From assembly GCA_023229605.1 (NCBI GenBank), contig JALNYY010000010.1, positions 1-60,089 of the forward strand: a DNA stretch of 60,089 nt, in the 5' to 3' direction. The stretch comes from Methylobacter sp. Lineage in GTDB: Bacteria > Pseudomonadota > Gammaproteobacteria > Methylococcales > Methylomonadaceae. Every line of letters starts with the position of its first letter. Positions within the stretch are counted from its first letter, which is position 1. Of this stretch, positions 8,837-16,916 are shown one piece after another. Made by a program: the position numbers and the translations under genes. The notes beneath the pieces were generated by a model. It searched no databases. It saw nothing but the letters and a program-made list of their open reading frames with translations, and was not told where the DNA came from.

Positions 8837-9742
8837 ATGCGCATATATCTGGCCTACATCAGTGTTGTTTTGCTTTGGTCGACGACACCGTTGGCTATCA
8901 AATGGAGTGACGAAGGGGCGGGATTTCTGTTCGCGGTGACCGCACGAATGGCGATTGGTTTGGCATGCCTGTTATTGACGCTCGGCCTGTCCCGGCAATG
9001 CCTGGCTTGGCATCGTAAGGCGCTGGAAACCTACCTCGCCGTAGCCGTGCAAATTTATGCATCGATGCTGTCGGTCTATTGGGCGGCGCAATTTATCCCA
9101 TCCGGCTGGGTGTCTTTGATATTCGGTCTTTTGCCGTTGATGACGGCCTTATTAGCGGCAATCTGGCTAGGAGAGCGTAGCCTGACCGCCGCCAAGCTGG
9201 TGGCTTATGTTTTGGGCCTTGGCGGTTTGTGGATGCTGTTCGGCTCGGCAATGCAATTGGGCCATGATGCAGTATTGGGCATCATCGGCGTACTGCTCTC
9301 AACATTTTTACAGGCAGTCAGTTCGGTTTGGGTCAAGCGCATTGATGCAAAAATACCGGCTTTGTCCCAGGTAACAGGGGGCCTGTTATTATCTATGCCG
9401 CTTTACCTGATTACCTGGACAATATTCGACGGTCATTGGCCTGCTGAAATTTCACCGATCAGTCTGGCATCTATCGTCTATCTGGGCGCAATAGCCACGA
9501 CGGTTGGCTTTATACTTTATTACTATTTACTCATCCATCAGAGCGCTACCAAGGTCGCACTGGTTACCCTGGTTTCACCGGTAATGGCCCTGCTGTTAGG
9601 CCACGCCGTCAATCATGAACCCTTGACCATGAAAGTGGCTGCAGGTACGCTGCTCATAATCGGCGCGTTGCTGGTACATACGTTTTTTAATCGAGTAACT
9701 GACTCAAAGCAAACGACGCCTCCCGATAATTTGCCAAACTAA
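8837..9742 (+). CDS. EamA/DMT family transporter
   Basis: Inner-membrane permease of the drug/metabolite transporter superfamily, with ten predicted membrane segments made of two five-helix EamA repeats. Typical motifs are present: PLAIKW and ARMAIGL in the first repeat, and LGAIATTVGFILYYYLL in the second. I prefer the ATG at 8837 (301 residues, MRIYLAYIS) over one 39 bases upstream because it starts immediately before the first helix, as in relatives. The substrate is unknown; relatives export amino acids or metabolites. Confidence 0.88.
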   Translation: MRIYLAYISVVLLWSTTPLAIKWSDEGAGFLFAVTARMAIGLACLLLTLGLSRQCLAWHRKALETYLAVAVQIYASMLSVYWAAQFIPSGWVSLIFGLLPLMTALLAAIWLGERSLTAAKLVAYVLGLGGLWMLFGSAMQLGHDAVLGIIGVLLSTFLQAVSSVWVKRIDAKIPALSQVTGGLLLSMPLYLITWTIFDGHWPAEISPISLASIVYLGAIATTVGFILYYYLLIHQSATKVALVTLVSPVMALLLGHAVNHEPLTMKVAAGTLLIIGALLVHTFFNRVTDSKQTTPPDNLPN

Positions 9743-9759
9743 GCATACTTTTTATGCTT
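9741..9759. terminator. Possible short hairpin between convergent genes
   Basis: AAGCATA pairs with TATGCTT across a 5-base loop just after the transporter stop. No clear T run follows on either strand, so it is at best a weak terminator between this gene and the convergent DUF3096 gene. Confidence 0.3.
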
Positions 9760-9780
9760 TGCATAGCCTTGGCCGCCCCT

Positions 9781-9921
9781 TCATGTAAGTCCATGATGCA
9801 TTAGTCCCAAGACACCAACGACGATCAAGTACACCGCCACGAAATAATTTAAAAACCTCGGCACCAGCAAAATCAATATTCCCATCACAAGGGCCAGTAA
9901 GGGTTCGATTGCAACATTCAT
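9781..9921 (-). CDS. DUF3096 small membrane protein
   Basis: A 46-residue peptide, almost all hydrophobic, with two membrane segments and the pattern LALVMGILILLVPRFLNY of the DUF3096 family. The start at 9921 is fixed by a strong AAGGAG seven bases upstream; a longer in-frame reading from 9993 lacks this. The function is unknown. Family members often occur near stress genes. A 20-bp motif shared with other genes of this block lies 52 bases upstream of the start. Confidence 0.8.
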   Translation of the reverse strand: MNVAIEPLLALVMGILILLVPRFLNYFVAVYLIVVGVLGLMHHGLT

Positions 9922-9972
9922 GAAATTTCTCCTTAAGTAAGTAAAAATCAGCTTAACGGCGAGATCGGACGA

Positions 9973-9992
9973 GGTCTGTACGGTATCGCACA
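9973..9992 (-). promoter_or_regulatory. Shared operator-like motif, copy A
   Basis: Reading with the gene, the site is TGTGCGATACCGTACAGACC. It fits the consensus TGTNYGRTASCGYACRGAC derived from five sites in this window and has the half-sites GTGCG / CGTAC. It is 52 bases upstream of the DUF3096 gene. Confidence 0.6.
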
Positions 9993-9993
9993 T

Positions 9994-10495
9994 TCGACTG
10001 CTGCCGGCGATACCTGGAATCCTATTGGATTGTCGAACATCACCGGCCCAGCCCTAAGATTACCCCATACCTTATCAACGGTCTATCCATGCATCATTGA
10101 TAAATACAGAAGAGAGATGTAAGGCAAAGCTTGATAGGTAATAGCGCTCCATTGACGCCGCTCATTAGCCCCTCAGTATTTCCGCTTGGGAAAACTCCAT
10201 CCGCAGATCATTGACCGTAAGAATCCGCTGTTCCTGAGCTCACTCTACGGCACTCGGACTCAATCATCTGAAAAAACGCGCAGATCCAATTGCCTACCCC
10301 CATAAAAAAAATTGAGGGCTTAAGTGCATCATCGGAAACCTGCTCACTGCAAACGGACATTTATCCAAGGCACACTCTGAATTGCCCCGTTCATAACGAG
10401 AAATTATCGCCAGATTACTTTGAAACAATCTTACTAAAACCGCCTTCAATGGATGCACCGCCAGGAAATCTGGCCGACATACTTCGAGATGCGAT
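9994..10495. other. Gap without a supported gene
   Basis: About 500 bases between the DUF3096 upstream region and the end of the frameshifted secreted-protein gene. Short open frames on both strands lack ribosome binding sites or recognisable products. No repeat or RNA was recognised. Confidence 0.5.
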
Positions 10496-10910
10496 CTAAT
10501 CTCCCTGTTCCTGAGGCCAGGCGAACGACAACGAAGCTCCTTTCCGGCCACTGACCATTGCCGCTTTATGAATTACCTGACCATCTCGGTCAACGATAAC
10601 GGTCAGGCTTGAGCTTGGCGAATAGCATTGGACCGTCAGACACGGATTCAAGGACAAGATTACCGCTTGAATCAGTGATGCGGACCTTCACATCGCTGAC
10701 ATATTCTCCTGTGCCTTTTACCGAAAACAGCAGAGTCAAATTGTAGTCATCCCGCATGGCTTGCAGCGCATTCCGTTCATCGGTCCCCACCCCACCGCTG
10801 ACGAACGTAACCTCGCCTTGGGTTTGCGGCTTGATCGGAGACTGTTCTGCTGCCGCAGGGAAGCTGAACAGAACGCAATAAAAAATAAGTGCTAAGTATA
10901 ATGGTCTCAT
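10496..10910 (-). pseudogene. Frameshifted secreted carboxypeptidase-regulatory-like protein
   Basis: The open part (10590-10910) encodes a signal peptide (cleavage near AAAEQS, about residue 21) and the start of a small beta-sandwich domain (VKVRITDSSGNLVLESVSDG, then MLFAKLKPDRYR) that stops abruptly. Another frame continues the domain without a start: TVIVDRDGQVIHKAAMVSG, then KGASLSFAWPQEQGD, with a TAG at 10496. Relatives read through as KLKPGRY-TVIVDRDG, so a few bases have probably been lost near 10595. It is either a broken gene or a sequencing error. The shared stress motif lies 65 bases upstream of its start. Confidence 0.65.
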
Positions 10911-10974
10911 AAAATGCTCCCCGGCCGTAAGGATTAACGACCACTAATACAATATACAGAATCTCTGCTACCCC

Positions 10975-10994
10975 TGTCTGTACGCTACCGAACC
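10975..10994 (-). promoter_or_regulatory. Shared operator-like motif, copy B
   Basis: Reading with the minus-strand gene: GGTTCGGTAGCGTACAGACA. The right half CGTACAGAC is identical to copies A and C. It lies 65 bases upstream of the frameshifted gene and also within the divergent region of the Crp/Fnr regulator. Confidence 0.55.
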
Positions 10995-11084
10995 CACTGC
11001 GATTAGGCTACTTTAGGTTTTCAGCCACCCAAAAACTCCACGACCTTTGGCGCCGAACATAGTAATTTGAATGCCAGCCCCCCA

Positions 11085-11106
11085 CTGTGCTATAAAACTC
11101 GCACAG
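11085..11106. promoter_or_regulatory. 22-bp dyad upstream of the Crp/Fnr gene
   Basis: CTGTGC and GCACAG are perfect inverted arms separated by TATAAAACTC. The overall 22-bp size matches Crp-type sites, although the half-site spacing is wider than the Crp consensus. It is 69 bases before the regulator's ATG and could be its own operator; this is inference. Confidence 0.4.
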
Positions 11107-11174
11107 GGAGTTCTACCTCCTTAAGTTTTCCACTGGGCCTTATTGGTGGAGCCATTCTATCTTGATCTGCAAAT

Positions 11175-11906
11175 ATGTTGCTTATGACTGTTCCTCATAG
11201 CCCTTGGCAAAACCATCTTCTCGACGCCCTGCCCACAGTCGAATACGAACCCCTTTTCCCCTATTTCGAACTGGTCCAGATGCCGCTCGGCAAAGTCCTT
11301 TACGAGTCAGGCGACGAGTTGCGTCACGCCTATTTCCCGACGACCTGCATCGTATCGCTGCTTTACGTCATGGAGAATGGAGCATCGTCCGAAATCGCCG
11401 TGGTCGGCAACGAGGGCGTTATCGGTGTTGCCCTCTTCATGGGCGGAGGCACCATGCCGAATCGGGCTGTCGTGCAGAGCGCGGGGTACGCCTATCGATT
11501 ACCCGCACCAATGATGCAACAGGAGTGCAGCCGAAACGGGCCACTGTTACGTTTATTGCTGCGCTACACTCAGGCTCTGATTACCCAGATGGCACAGACG
11601 GCAGTCTGCAATAGGCATCATTCCGTGGACCAGCAACTATGCCGCTGGCTGCTGATAAGCCTCGATCGGCTCGCTTCAGACGAGTTGACCATGACTCAGG
11701 AATTAATCGCCAATATGCTGGGCGTGCGTCGCGAAGGCGTAACCCAGGCCGCCGGAAAATTACAGCAAGCGGGATTGATTGATTACCGCCGGCGCATCAA
11801 GGTGTTGGATAGGCCGGGATTAGAAGCGCGGGTCTGCGAGTGCTATCATGTGGTCAAAAAAGAATTCGATCGCCTGCTCCCCTCCCTCCCCGGCGCTGCT
11901 CATTGA
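11175..11906 (+). CDS. Crp/Fnr family transcriptional regulator
   Basis: 243 residues: an N-terminal cyclic-nucleotide-binding-like beta-barrel (about 25-145) and a C-terminal winged helix, with the recognition helix in ELIANMLGVRREGVTQAAGKL (about 176-196). The four N-terminal cysteines of Fnr are absent, and the arginine-serine cAMP pocket of Crp is not evident (VVQSAGYAYRLPA takes its place), so the signal is unknown. Similar regulators occur beside BON, CsbD and OmpA genes in other proteobacteria. It is the only regulator in the stress block and therefore the first candidate to bind the shared 20-bp motif. An alternative start lies at 11184. Confidence 0.87.
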   Translation: MLLMTVPHSPWQNHLLDALPTVEYEPLFPYFELVQMPLGKVLYESGDELRHAYFPTTCIVSLLYVMENGASSEIAVVGNEGVIGVALFMGGGTMPNRAVVQSAGYAYRLPAPMMQQECSRNGPLLRLLLRYTQALITQMAQTAVCNRHHSVDQQLCRWLLISLDRLASDELTMTQELIANMLGVRREGVTQAAGKLQQAGLIDYRRRIKVLDRPGLEARVCECYHVVKKEFDRLLPSLPGAAH

Positions 11907-12019
11907 CATCATGCATTCGAGCCGTATGTTGCTCGTTATTGGAAATGCCGGCGCACTTCGATGCGCGCAGGGCAAGTGTCCGCCGCTTAATGATGGACAC
12001 TTGTTATGATATTGTTCGC

Positions 12020-13165
12020 TTAGAAGTGGTAATGCGCACCCAAACCGAGATATTCCACTTTATCTTTATAAAACTGCCCGCTCGGTGAGTAGCCGTTATA
12101 GTATTCCGCAAGAATCTGAAGTTTCCGGCCTAATACCTGTAAAGATTTATTCTTATCCTCAAACTCAACACCCGCTCTGGCTGATACATCAGCACTCCAG
12201 TTATTTTCATCATAATGCTTGATATCAGCTGCAACGATAGGCCACATTGATGGAAATATCACAAACCACGGGCTTCGAAACTCAACGCCATATTGTGCCG
12301 ACCACACTTTAAGCGCTGTAGGTTCTTTATGGAACAGACCGCCACCGCCGCCATATAAGCGTACGCCATGAGAAAACTCATAAGAAAGTTTCAGGTCTAC
12401 GCCTTCGTAGCTAAGATTAACGCGCTCGAATTTGGTGTTGATTTTGCGTAGCAGAAATTCGTCGCCAAGATGGGAACTTTGATGGTAAAGACGGCCAAAA
12501 GCTGAAAATTGACCGGTACGCATGCTTGAATAGGCTGATGCAATAAAATCAGTGTTGACGAGATCAGATGATGCGGCATCCAGATTGAAATCACTAAAGA
12601 CCCCGGCTTGAATTCCTGTTTCCCATTGCGCTGCGGATTGACCGAAGTAACTGCGGTACAAGGGTATCGTTTCACCCAGGCTAACAGAAGCTATATCTCT
12701 TCCATCAAAATTCTTGCTTTGGTAATTGCGGTAAGCAGCCGAGAAATGAGCCCAGCGCGGATCCGCCACTAACGGCTTGAATAAATGACCTGCCGGTAGT
12801 AATCCTGTTGCATACGTGGCGGCTCCAGCTCTTGACGTTTCATTTTCGGTAACTTGGCCAAACTTTGGAGAAACGGCCACAGACTGCCGACTAGTCGCTT
12901 CCGATATTGTCACTTTGTTAACGCCGGGGACTTCCGATAATGTCTGCACCACTTTGTTCCGGTCAGCGGCTGCCACGCTATCTACCGGCAAAGTAATTAC
13001 GCCATCCCGTACAGTTAATGACGGCATATCAAGCTTTAAATCATGCTTTAACATAGCAGCCGCGTAACCGGCGATGTAAGCGTCATCCGAAGTTGCAGCA
13101 TGTGCAAAAGACGCAGGCAGTAATATAACACCCAGAACAGCTATAAATTGTAAACAAACCATCAT
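12020..13165 (-). CDS. DUF1207 outer-membrane protein with N-terminal BON-like segment
   Basis: 381 residues with a signal peptide (cleavage near FAHAATSD, about residue 23). Residues about 30-90 resemble a BON repeat (LKLDMPSLTVRDGVITLPV, then VVQTLSEVPGVNKVTI). From about 117 the DUF1207 family begins (LLPAGHLFKPLVADPRWAHFS) and runs as alternating amphipathic strands to a terminal phenylalanine, as in outer-membrane barrels. The start codon overlaps the stop of the BON lipoprotein gene by one base (TAATG), so the two are translationally coupled. The role is unknown; envelope maintenance is inferred. Confidence 0.85.
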   Translation of the reverse strand: MMVCLQFIAVLGVILLPASFAHAATSDDAYIAGYAAAMLKHDLKLDMPSLTVRDGVITLPVDSVAAADRNKVVQTLSEVPGVNKVTISEATSRQSVAVSPKFGQVTENETSRAGAATYATGLLPAGHLFKPLVADPRWAHFSAAYRNYQSKNFDGRDIASVSLGETIPLYRSYFGQSAAQWETGIQAGVFSDFNLDAASSDLVNTDFIASAYSSMRTGQFSAFGRLYHQSSHLGDEFLLRKINTKFERVNLSYEGVDLKLSYEFSHGVRLYGGGGGLFHKEPTALKVWSAQYGVEFRSPWFVIFPSMWPIVAADIKHYDENNWSADVSARAGVEFEDKNKSLQVLGRKLQILAEYYNGYSPSGQFYKDKVEYLGLGAHYHF

Positions 13166-13641
13166 TATTTGCTCGTTGCGTTCTCTTTTACAATCAAGTC
13201 AGTTTCAACTGTTTTCACATTCTTCTGGCTGCTAACCACTTCCATCGCTCTGTCGATGCTTTGCTTGGAATCAACCGTGCCGCTCAACTTTACTACGCCT
13301 TTGACCGTGGTCACGTCAATATGGGATGCGTTAAGCAAGGGGTCGTTCAAGATTGCCGCCTTAACCGTTGCGGTAATAACCGAGTCGTCGATGTATTCGT
13401 CAGCTGTTTCGGCTTTATCGATTACCGACTCCTTTGCGCTTTCAAGTCCTTTTTCTGCTTTTTCTGTCGTCTGATCAATCTTTTGCTCAGCATTTTCAGC
13501 CGCACGATCAATTTTTTTGCCTGCCTTTTCTCCGGTACCTTCTTGTTGACAACCAACCAAGCCTAGAACAGCGGATAAACAGGTAATCGCAAGAATTCTA
13601 TCCACCAGAATCAGTTGCTTGTATGCATTTATCGTTTTCAT
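13165..13641 (-). CDS. BON-domain lipoprotein (OsmY-like)
   Basis: 158 residues. A lipoprotein signal ends in the lipobox LVGC (cysteine near residue 31). A charged, alanine- and lysine-rich helix (about 40-80) follows, with repeated AENAEQKIDQ and TEKAEKGLES patterns. A single BON domain (about 85-152) starts with DDSVITATVKAAILND and includes GVVKLSGTV. OsmY-type BON proteins bind phospholipid and are induced by osmotic or general stress. It is the first gene of a two-gene unit with the DUF1207 protein. A copy of the shared motif lies 143 bases upstream. Confidence 0.9.
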   Translation of the reverse strand: MKTINAYKQLILVDRILAITCLSAVLGLVGCQQEGTGEKAGKKIDRAAENAEQKIDQTTEKAEKGLESAKESVIDKAETADEYIDDSVITATVKAAILNDPLLNASHIDVTTVKGVVKLSGTVDSKQSIDRAMEVVSSQKNVKTVETDLIVKENATSK

Positions 13642-13783
13642 GGGTATTCCTTAAAGTGTTAATTATTTTTTAAAAAAGTGTACCAAGTGACATGGTGCAC
13701 TCCCATTAGAGAAAGAAACCTCTATTTGAATTAAGCGCAACGCGCTGAAAACTCAAATCGATTCTAACAACAATATCAGCTGC

Positions 13784-13803
13784 GCTCTGTACGGTATCGT
13801 ACA
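13784..13803 (-). promoter_or_regulatory. Shared operator-like motif, copy C
   Basis: Reading with the gene: TGTACGATACCGTACAGAGC. This is the most symmetric copy, with GTACG and CGTAC arms around a 4-base centre. It is upstream of the BON lipoprotein gene. Confidence 0.6.
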
Positions 13804-13898
13804 TAAAACCTCTATAGTTGATGTTTTTTTGAATCATCACTGTGGAGGGGAATAAATAGCCCGGTTTCAACATGCATGACCCGGCTAATTGACATAAA

Positions 13899-13921
13899 AA
13901 ACCCGCCTTGAAGGCGGGTTT
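13899..13921 (-). terminator. Rho-independent terminator of the OmpA gene
   Basis: AAACCCGCCTT pairs with AAGGCGGGTTT around a single base. On the minus strand it is followed by a T run, just after the OmpA stop. Confidence 0.88.
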
Positions 13922-13975
13922 AATTATTTATAGCATTAAGAAAGTTCAGGACGACTTATCGGCCTTAAATCTTTA

Positions 13976-15019
13976 TCAATTTTCGATCCAGATCAGCTCA
14001 ACACGACGGTTTTCCGACCTACCCGCTTCCGTGCTGTTATCGGCAATAGGTTGAGTCTCCCCGTAGCCTTTCGCCATCAGTTTATTGGCGACACCTTTCA
14101 TTTTAAGGTAATCAACAACCGACTGCGCACGCCGTTGCGACAACTTCATATTGTAGGCATTGGTGCCTTCGCTGCTGGTATGACCCTGAACTTCAATATC
14201 ATTCTTCTGAGGATAGGAAATAAGGCTTTTCGCGACGCCATCAAGAATTTCCTTCGCATTCAAGGTCAACTCCGCAGAATCATATTTGAAGTGTTCGCCT
14301 TTAAGTACAAGTCTGACCGGGCATCCTTTATTATCAACCTTACTGCCTTTGATGGTTCCGGGGCAAAGATCCAGACAATTGTTAACGCCGTCAGAATCAG
14401 CATCAAGGGTTGAACAATCAGCAGGAGCGGCAGCAACTACGATTGGAGCCTCAGCCTTTGCTGCGGCTTTCGGCTTGTCGCCAAACGGAATAACAAAACC
14501 GACATTAACCGTCATGTCGTGAAATTCGTCTGTACCGGGTTGTACATGGGTATTGAGATTGTTATTGTAACGATAACGCACATCGCTGCGTAGCAAGAAA
14601 TTATCATGCAGCTCGTAGGTAAAACCGGCGCCGGCTTCGCCAATGAAGCCCGCGCCGCAATTAGCAGAAGCACATGTGTTCATGCCGCCCGCCGCTATCA
14701 CTGCATAAGGCGAGAATTTATCGCGAGCGAAATAATACTGCACATCAGCCGTGCCGCCAGCCAGATCCCAGGGACCGTTATCACCGCCAAAACCCTCATA
14801 AAAGCCCTTCACCTCAACGTTGAAGTGTTTATTGAGAATCTTGCCGAGGCCCATACCGCCGCCCCATCCGTCGCTTGCTCTTCGATCTCCACCGGTTTTA
14901 ACAAATGTAGCAAAAGGCGCTACATACCAACGATCATCCTGGATTTGATCGGCGGCCTGCGCCAGCGGCAAGAAACCAACACTGGTTAATGCGACAATGG
15001 CAAGTCGTTTTTTCAACAT
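13976..15019 (-). CDS. OmpA family outer-membrane protein
   Basis: 347 residues with a signal peptide ending near residue 22 (LAQAAD). Residues about 28-185 form an eight-stranded barrel-like region. It is followed by an alanine-rich linker, one thrombospondin type-3-like calcium-binding repeat (DADSDGVNNCLDLCPG, about 205-220) and an OmpA/MotB peptidoglycan-binding domain (about 235-345) with the conserved VQGHTSSEGTNAYNMKLSQR and SENRRVE motifs. It would link the outer membrane to peptidoglycan. A weaker copy of the shared motif lies 184 bases upstream, and a strong terminator follows. Confidence 0.93.
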   Translation of the reverse strand: MLKKRLAIVALTSVGFLPLAQAADQIQDDRWYVAPFATFVKTGGDRRASDGWGGGMGLGKILNKHFNVEVKGFYEGFGGDNGPWDLAGGTADVQYYFARDKFSPYAVIAAGGMNTCASANCGAGFIGEAGAGFTYELHDNFLLRSDVRYRYNNNLNTHVQPGTDEFHDMTVNVGFVIPFGDKPKAAAKAEAPIVVAAAPADCSTLDADSDGVNNCLDLCPGTIKGSKVDNKGCPVRLVLKGEHFKYDSAELTLNAKEILDGVAKSLISYPQKNDIEVQGHTSSEGTNAYNMKLSQRRAQSVVDYLKMKGVANKLMAKGYGETQPIADNSTEAGRSENRRVELIWIEN

Positions 15020-15848
15020 AATATTTTCCTTTCTATAATTTTAATGGGGGGTGTTTCTTTGAATTGATCTTATTGTTACATGCCGAATTTGCACTATCTT
15101 CAACGAAGATCATGCTAAGGTCATCTCTACATAAAACACTTGTTACGATAACCAGTGTTGTTAAAAAATCTCATAAGTAGCTTAACCGCAACATCAACGG
15201 CTAGTCCGTGCGCTACCACACATAACAGTCTTTAAAGAACAAAATACTTGTACAACTTTTTAAAGCCTGTGCAAATTTATCGCGCACCATGCTATAAGCG
15301 CGCTCCCCACTTATGTAAAGTCAGCTACATGGGGCGAAGTCCCGTGGTGTTCAAGTTGAATGCTACTTTAAATTTAGGCAACTTCCGTCTTTATCTAAGT
15401 GGATTTGCCGTTCGATATTGGTTCTAACGGGCTCTCATACCCCGCTCTTCATAATACTTCTACATTAACTTTCTATTATACTGAATATATTATATTTTTT
15501 CAATTCTACAAATTTCAATCGATTTGGAATAACGATGTCAAGATCATAAGTTTCGGGACTGAAAGCCCCCTCTTCCCATACAACCCAGGGAGTCCTCCAA
15601 TCTACCTGTATCTGTGTGTTGCCGTACCGACTCTGAGGTTAGTTTCAAAAATGAGGTGTCTTCAAGGTTTTTTGCCGGGCAAACGGCACTAGGCCTGTAA
15701 TCAGTTGCCGGAACATCATCTGATCTTTTAGTCAATATTAGTCGGCTTGGCTTTTGTACTTAAGACCATCTCAGTAATCCGGCCGCCCTGAAATATCTAA
15801 AGGGTTCCTTTTGTCTACCGGGGTAAGCTCTTAATTGGAGATTTACTC
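15020..15848. other. Long gap with motif copy D
   Basis: 829 bases between the OmpA gene and the lipoprotein remnant. It contains motif copy D and a small hairpin-forming stretch near 15308-15336 (CCCC...ATGTA / TACATGGGG). Short open frames here lack ribosome binding sites and plausible protein composition. It is AT-rich and may hold decayed genes. Confidence 0.5.
15203..15222 (-). promoter_or_regulatory. Shared operator-like motif, copy D
   Basis: Reading with the gene: TGTGTGGTAGCGCACGGACT. It matches most consensus positions but has weaker symmetry. It is upstream of the OmpA gene. Confidence 0.45.
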
Positions 15849-15938
15849 ATGAAACACTTTATTAGATTCTTTTCCGCATTTTGTTTGGCCTTGACGCTAA
15901 TGACTACCTCGGGTTGCGCATCAACGCAAAAAAACGAA
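15849..15938 (+). pseudogene. Remnant of a lipoprotein gene (probably BON type)
   Basis: A good ribosome binding site (TTGGAGA) precedes an ATG that encodes a typical lipoprotein signal with lipobox TSGC at residues 20-23, then ASTQKNE. After about residue 30 the frame stays open to 16193, but the residues no longer resemble a secreted protein and most of that part is simply the opposite strand of the CsbD gene. The 5' end looks like stress lipoproteins that carry BON domains. I infer a gene whose body was deleted and whose start was joined to the CsbD region. Confidence 0.5.
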
Positions 15939-16016
15939 TGTAAAAAACACATTTTGAGACATTCCGTTGCCCGACCAATCTGTCTGGACTCGACTGCACT
16001 GCCCAGTAGTACGGAT

Positions 16017-16205
16017 TTAGCTGCCTTTCTTGAATTTGTCCTTGACGTCACCAAAGCCCGCCTGAACCTTGCCGATGTTCTTCTGGATATTTCCTTCAAC
16101 TTCCATAGCATCGTCGTCCAGTATCACACCGACGGCTTCCTTGACTTTGCCTTTAGCTTCTTCTACTCGGCCTTTTATTTGATCTTTAATTGATGTGTTA
16201 ACCAT
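16017..16205 (-). CDS. CsbD family stress protein
   Basis: A 62-residue, highly charged helical protein with the family pattern IKDQIKGRVEEAKGKVKEAVG and a second half EGNIQKNIGKVQAGFGDVKDKFKK. CsbD proteins are abundant in general stress responses; their molecular role is unclear. I chose the ATG at 16205, preceded by AAGG, over one 30 bases upstream because relatives begin close to the DQIKG block. A copy of the shared motif lies 66 bases upstream. Confidence 0.87.
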   Translation of the reverse strand: MVNTSIKDQIKGRVEEAKGKVKEAVGVILDDDAMEVEGNIQKNIGKVQAGFGDVKDKFKKGS

Positions 16206-16270
16206 AACCTTAAAACGTGGAGTAGTGTTTTCCATCGCTTAATCAAGACATTACATGCAAAGCTGAACGC

Positions 16271-16290
16271 GGTCGGTGCGGCAACAAACA
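16271..16290 (-). promoter_or_regulatory. Shared operator-like motif, copy E
   Basis: Reading with the gene: TGTTTGTTGCCGCACCGACC. It keeps TGT, CCG.AC and GAC at the consensus positions but is the most diverged copy. Its distance to the CsbD start (66 bases) is close to those of copies A and B. Confidence 0.4.
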
Positions 16291-16400
16291 TAGATTCAAG
16301 ATTTTCTCTGGCAAAACGGATTTTATTCGAACCACTTATAGGCGCCCTCTCTTACCGGGCTTGATATTCCAGTCCAGCGAGTATTTACGGAAAAGGATAA

Positions 16401-16880
16401 TTAAAGTAACGTCATCCCTTCAATAGCGTTTTTGACCGTTTGCGCCCTTATTTCCCGCCGGTTTCCTGTAAATAGCTTTCCGACAACTTTGAATGCTCCA
16501 TTTTTGCGTGCCCACGCGATAAACACGGTACCGACAGGTTTCTCCGGCGTTCCGCCATCCGGCCCGGCTATGCCGGTCACGGCGACCGCCATATCGGCAT
16601 CGCTGTGCGCCAATGCACCCGCCGCCATTTCCGTTGCTGTCTCGGCGCTGACCGCGCCGAATTTTTCCAGCGTTTGCGGACTGACCCCCAACATTTGCAG
16701 TTTTGCAGCATTGCTGTAGGTGACAAAGCCCCGGTCGAACCAGCCGGAACTGCCCGGCACGTCGGTAATCGTCTGGGCAATCCAACCGCCGGTGCAGGAT
16801 TCGGCCGTGGCTATTTTTTTGCCGTCGGCTTTTAATACGAGCCCCAGTTGCTCGGCCAATTCAAATAATTCAGACTCCAT
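16401..16880 (-). CDS. pncC: Nicotinamide-nucleotide amidohydrolase (CinA C-terminal family)
   Basis: Deamidates nicotinamide mononucleotide to nicotinate mononucleotide in the pyridine nucleotide salvage cycle. The 159-residue protein has the family blocks ATAESCTGGWIAQ (with the catalytic serine/cysteine region), FVTYSNAAK and AVTGIAGPDGGTPEKPVGTV. It is the stand-alone PncC form without the N-terminal MoCF-like domain of full CinA. The start at 16880 has GAGG upstream; longer readings toward mutS lack a site. In many gammaproteobacteria recA follows this gene, but not here. Confidence 0.92.
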   Translation of the reverse strand: MESELFELAEQLGLVLKADGKKIATAESCTGGWIAQTITDVPGSSGWFDRGFVTYSNAAKLQMLGVSPQTLEKFGAVSAETATEMAAGALAHSDADMAVAVTGIAGPDGGTPEKPVGTVFIAWARKNGAFKVVGKLFTGNRREIRAQTVKNAIEGMTLL

Positions 16881-16916
16881 GATGTGACCTCGTTCGACTT
16901 CGGATAAAATAGGCTG

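Larger units (their letters stand above)
13642..13975. other. Intergenic region with motif copy C and a terminator
   Basis: This 334-base gap holds the upstream region of the BON gene, including motif copy C, and the hairpin that ends the OmpA gene. No further gene was seen. Confidence 0.6.

Noticed and set aside
10290..10499. Open frame of 69 codons on the plus strand
   Set aside because: No ribosome binding site, and it ends over the tail of the frameshifted minus-strand gene.
15399..15692. Open frame of 97 codons on the plus strand
   Set aside because: No ribosome binding site and residue composition unlike a protein; probably decayed DNA.
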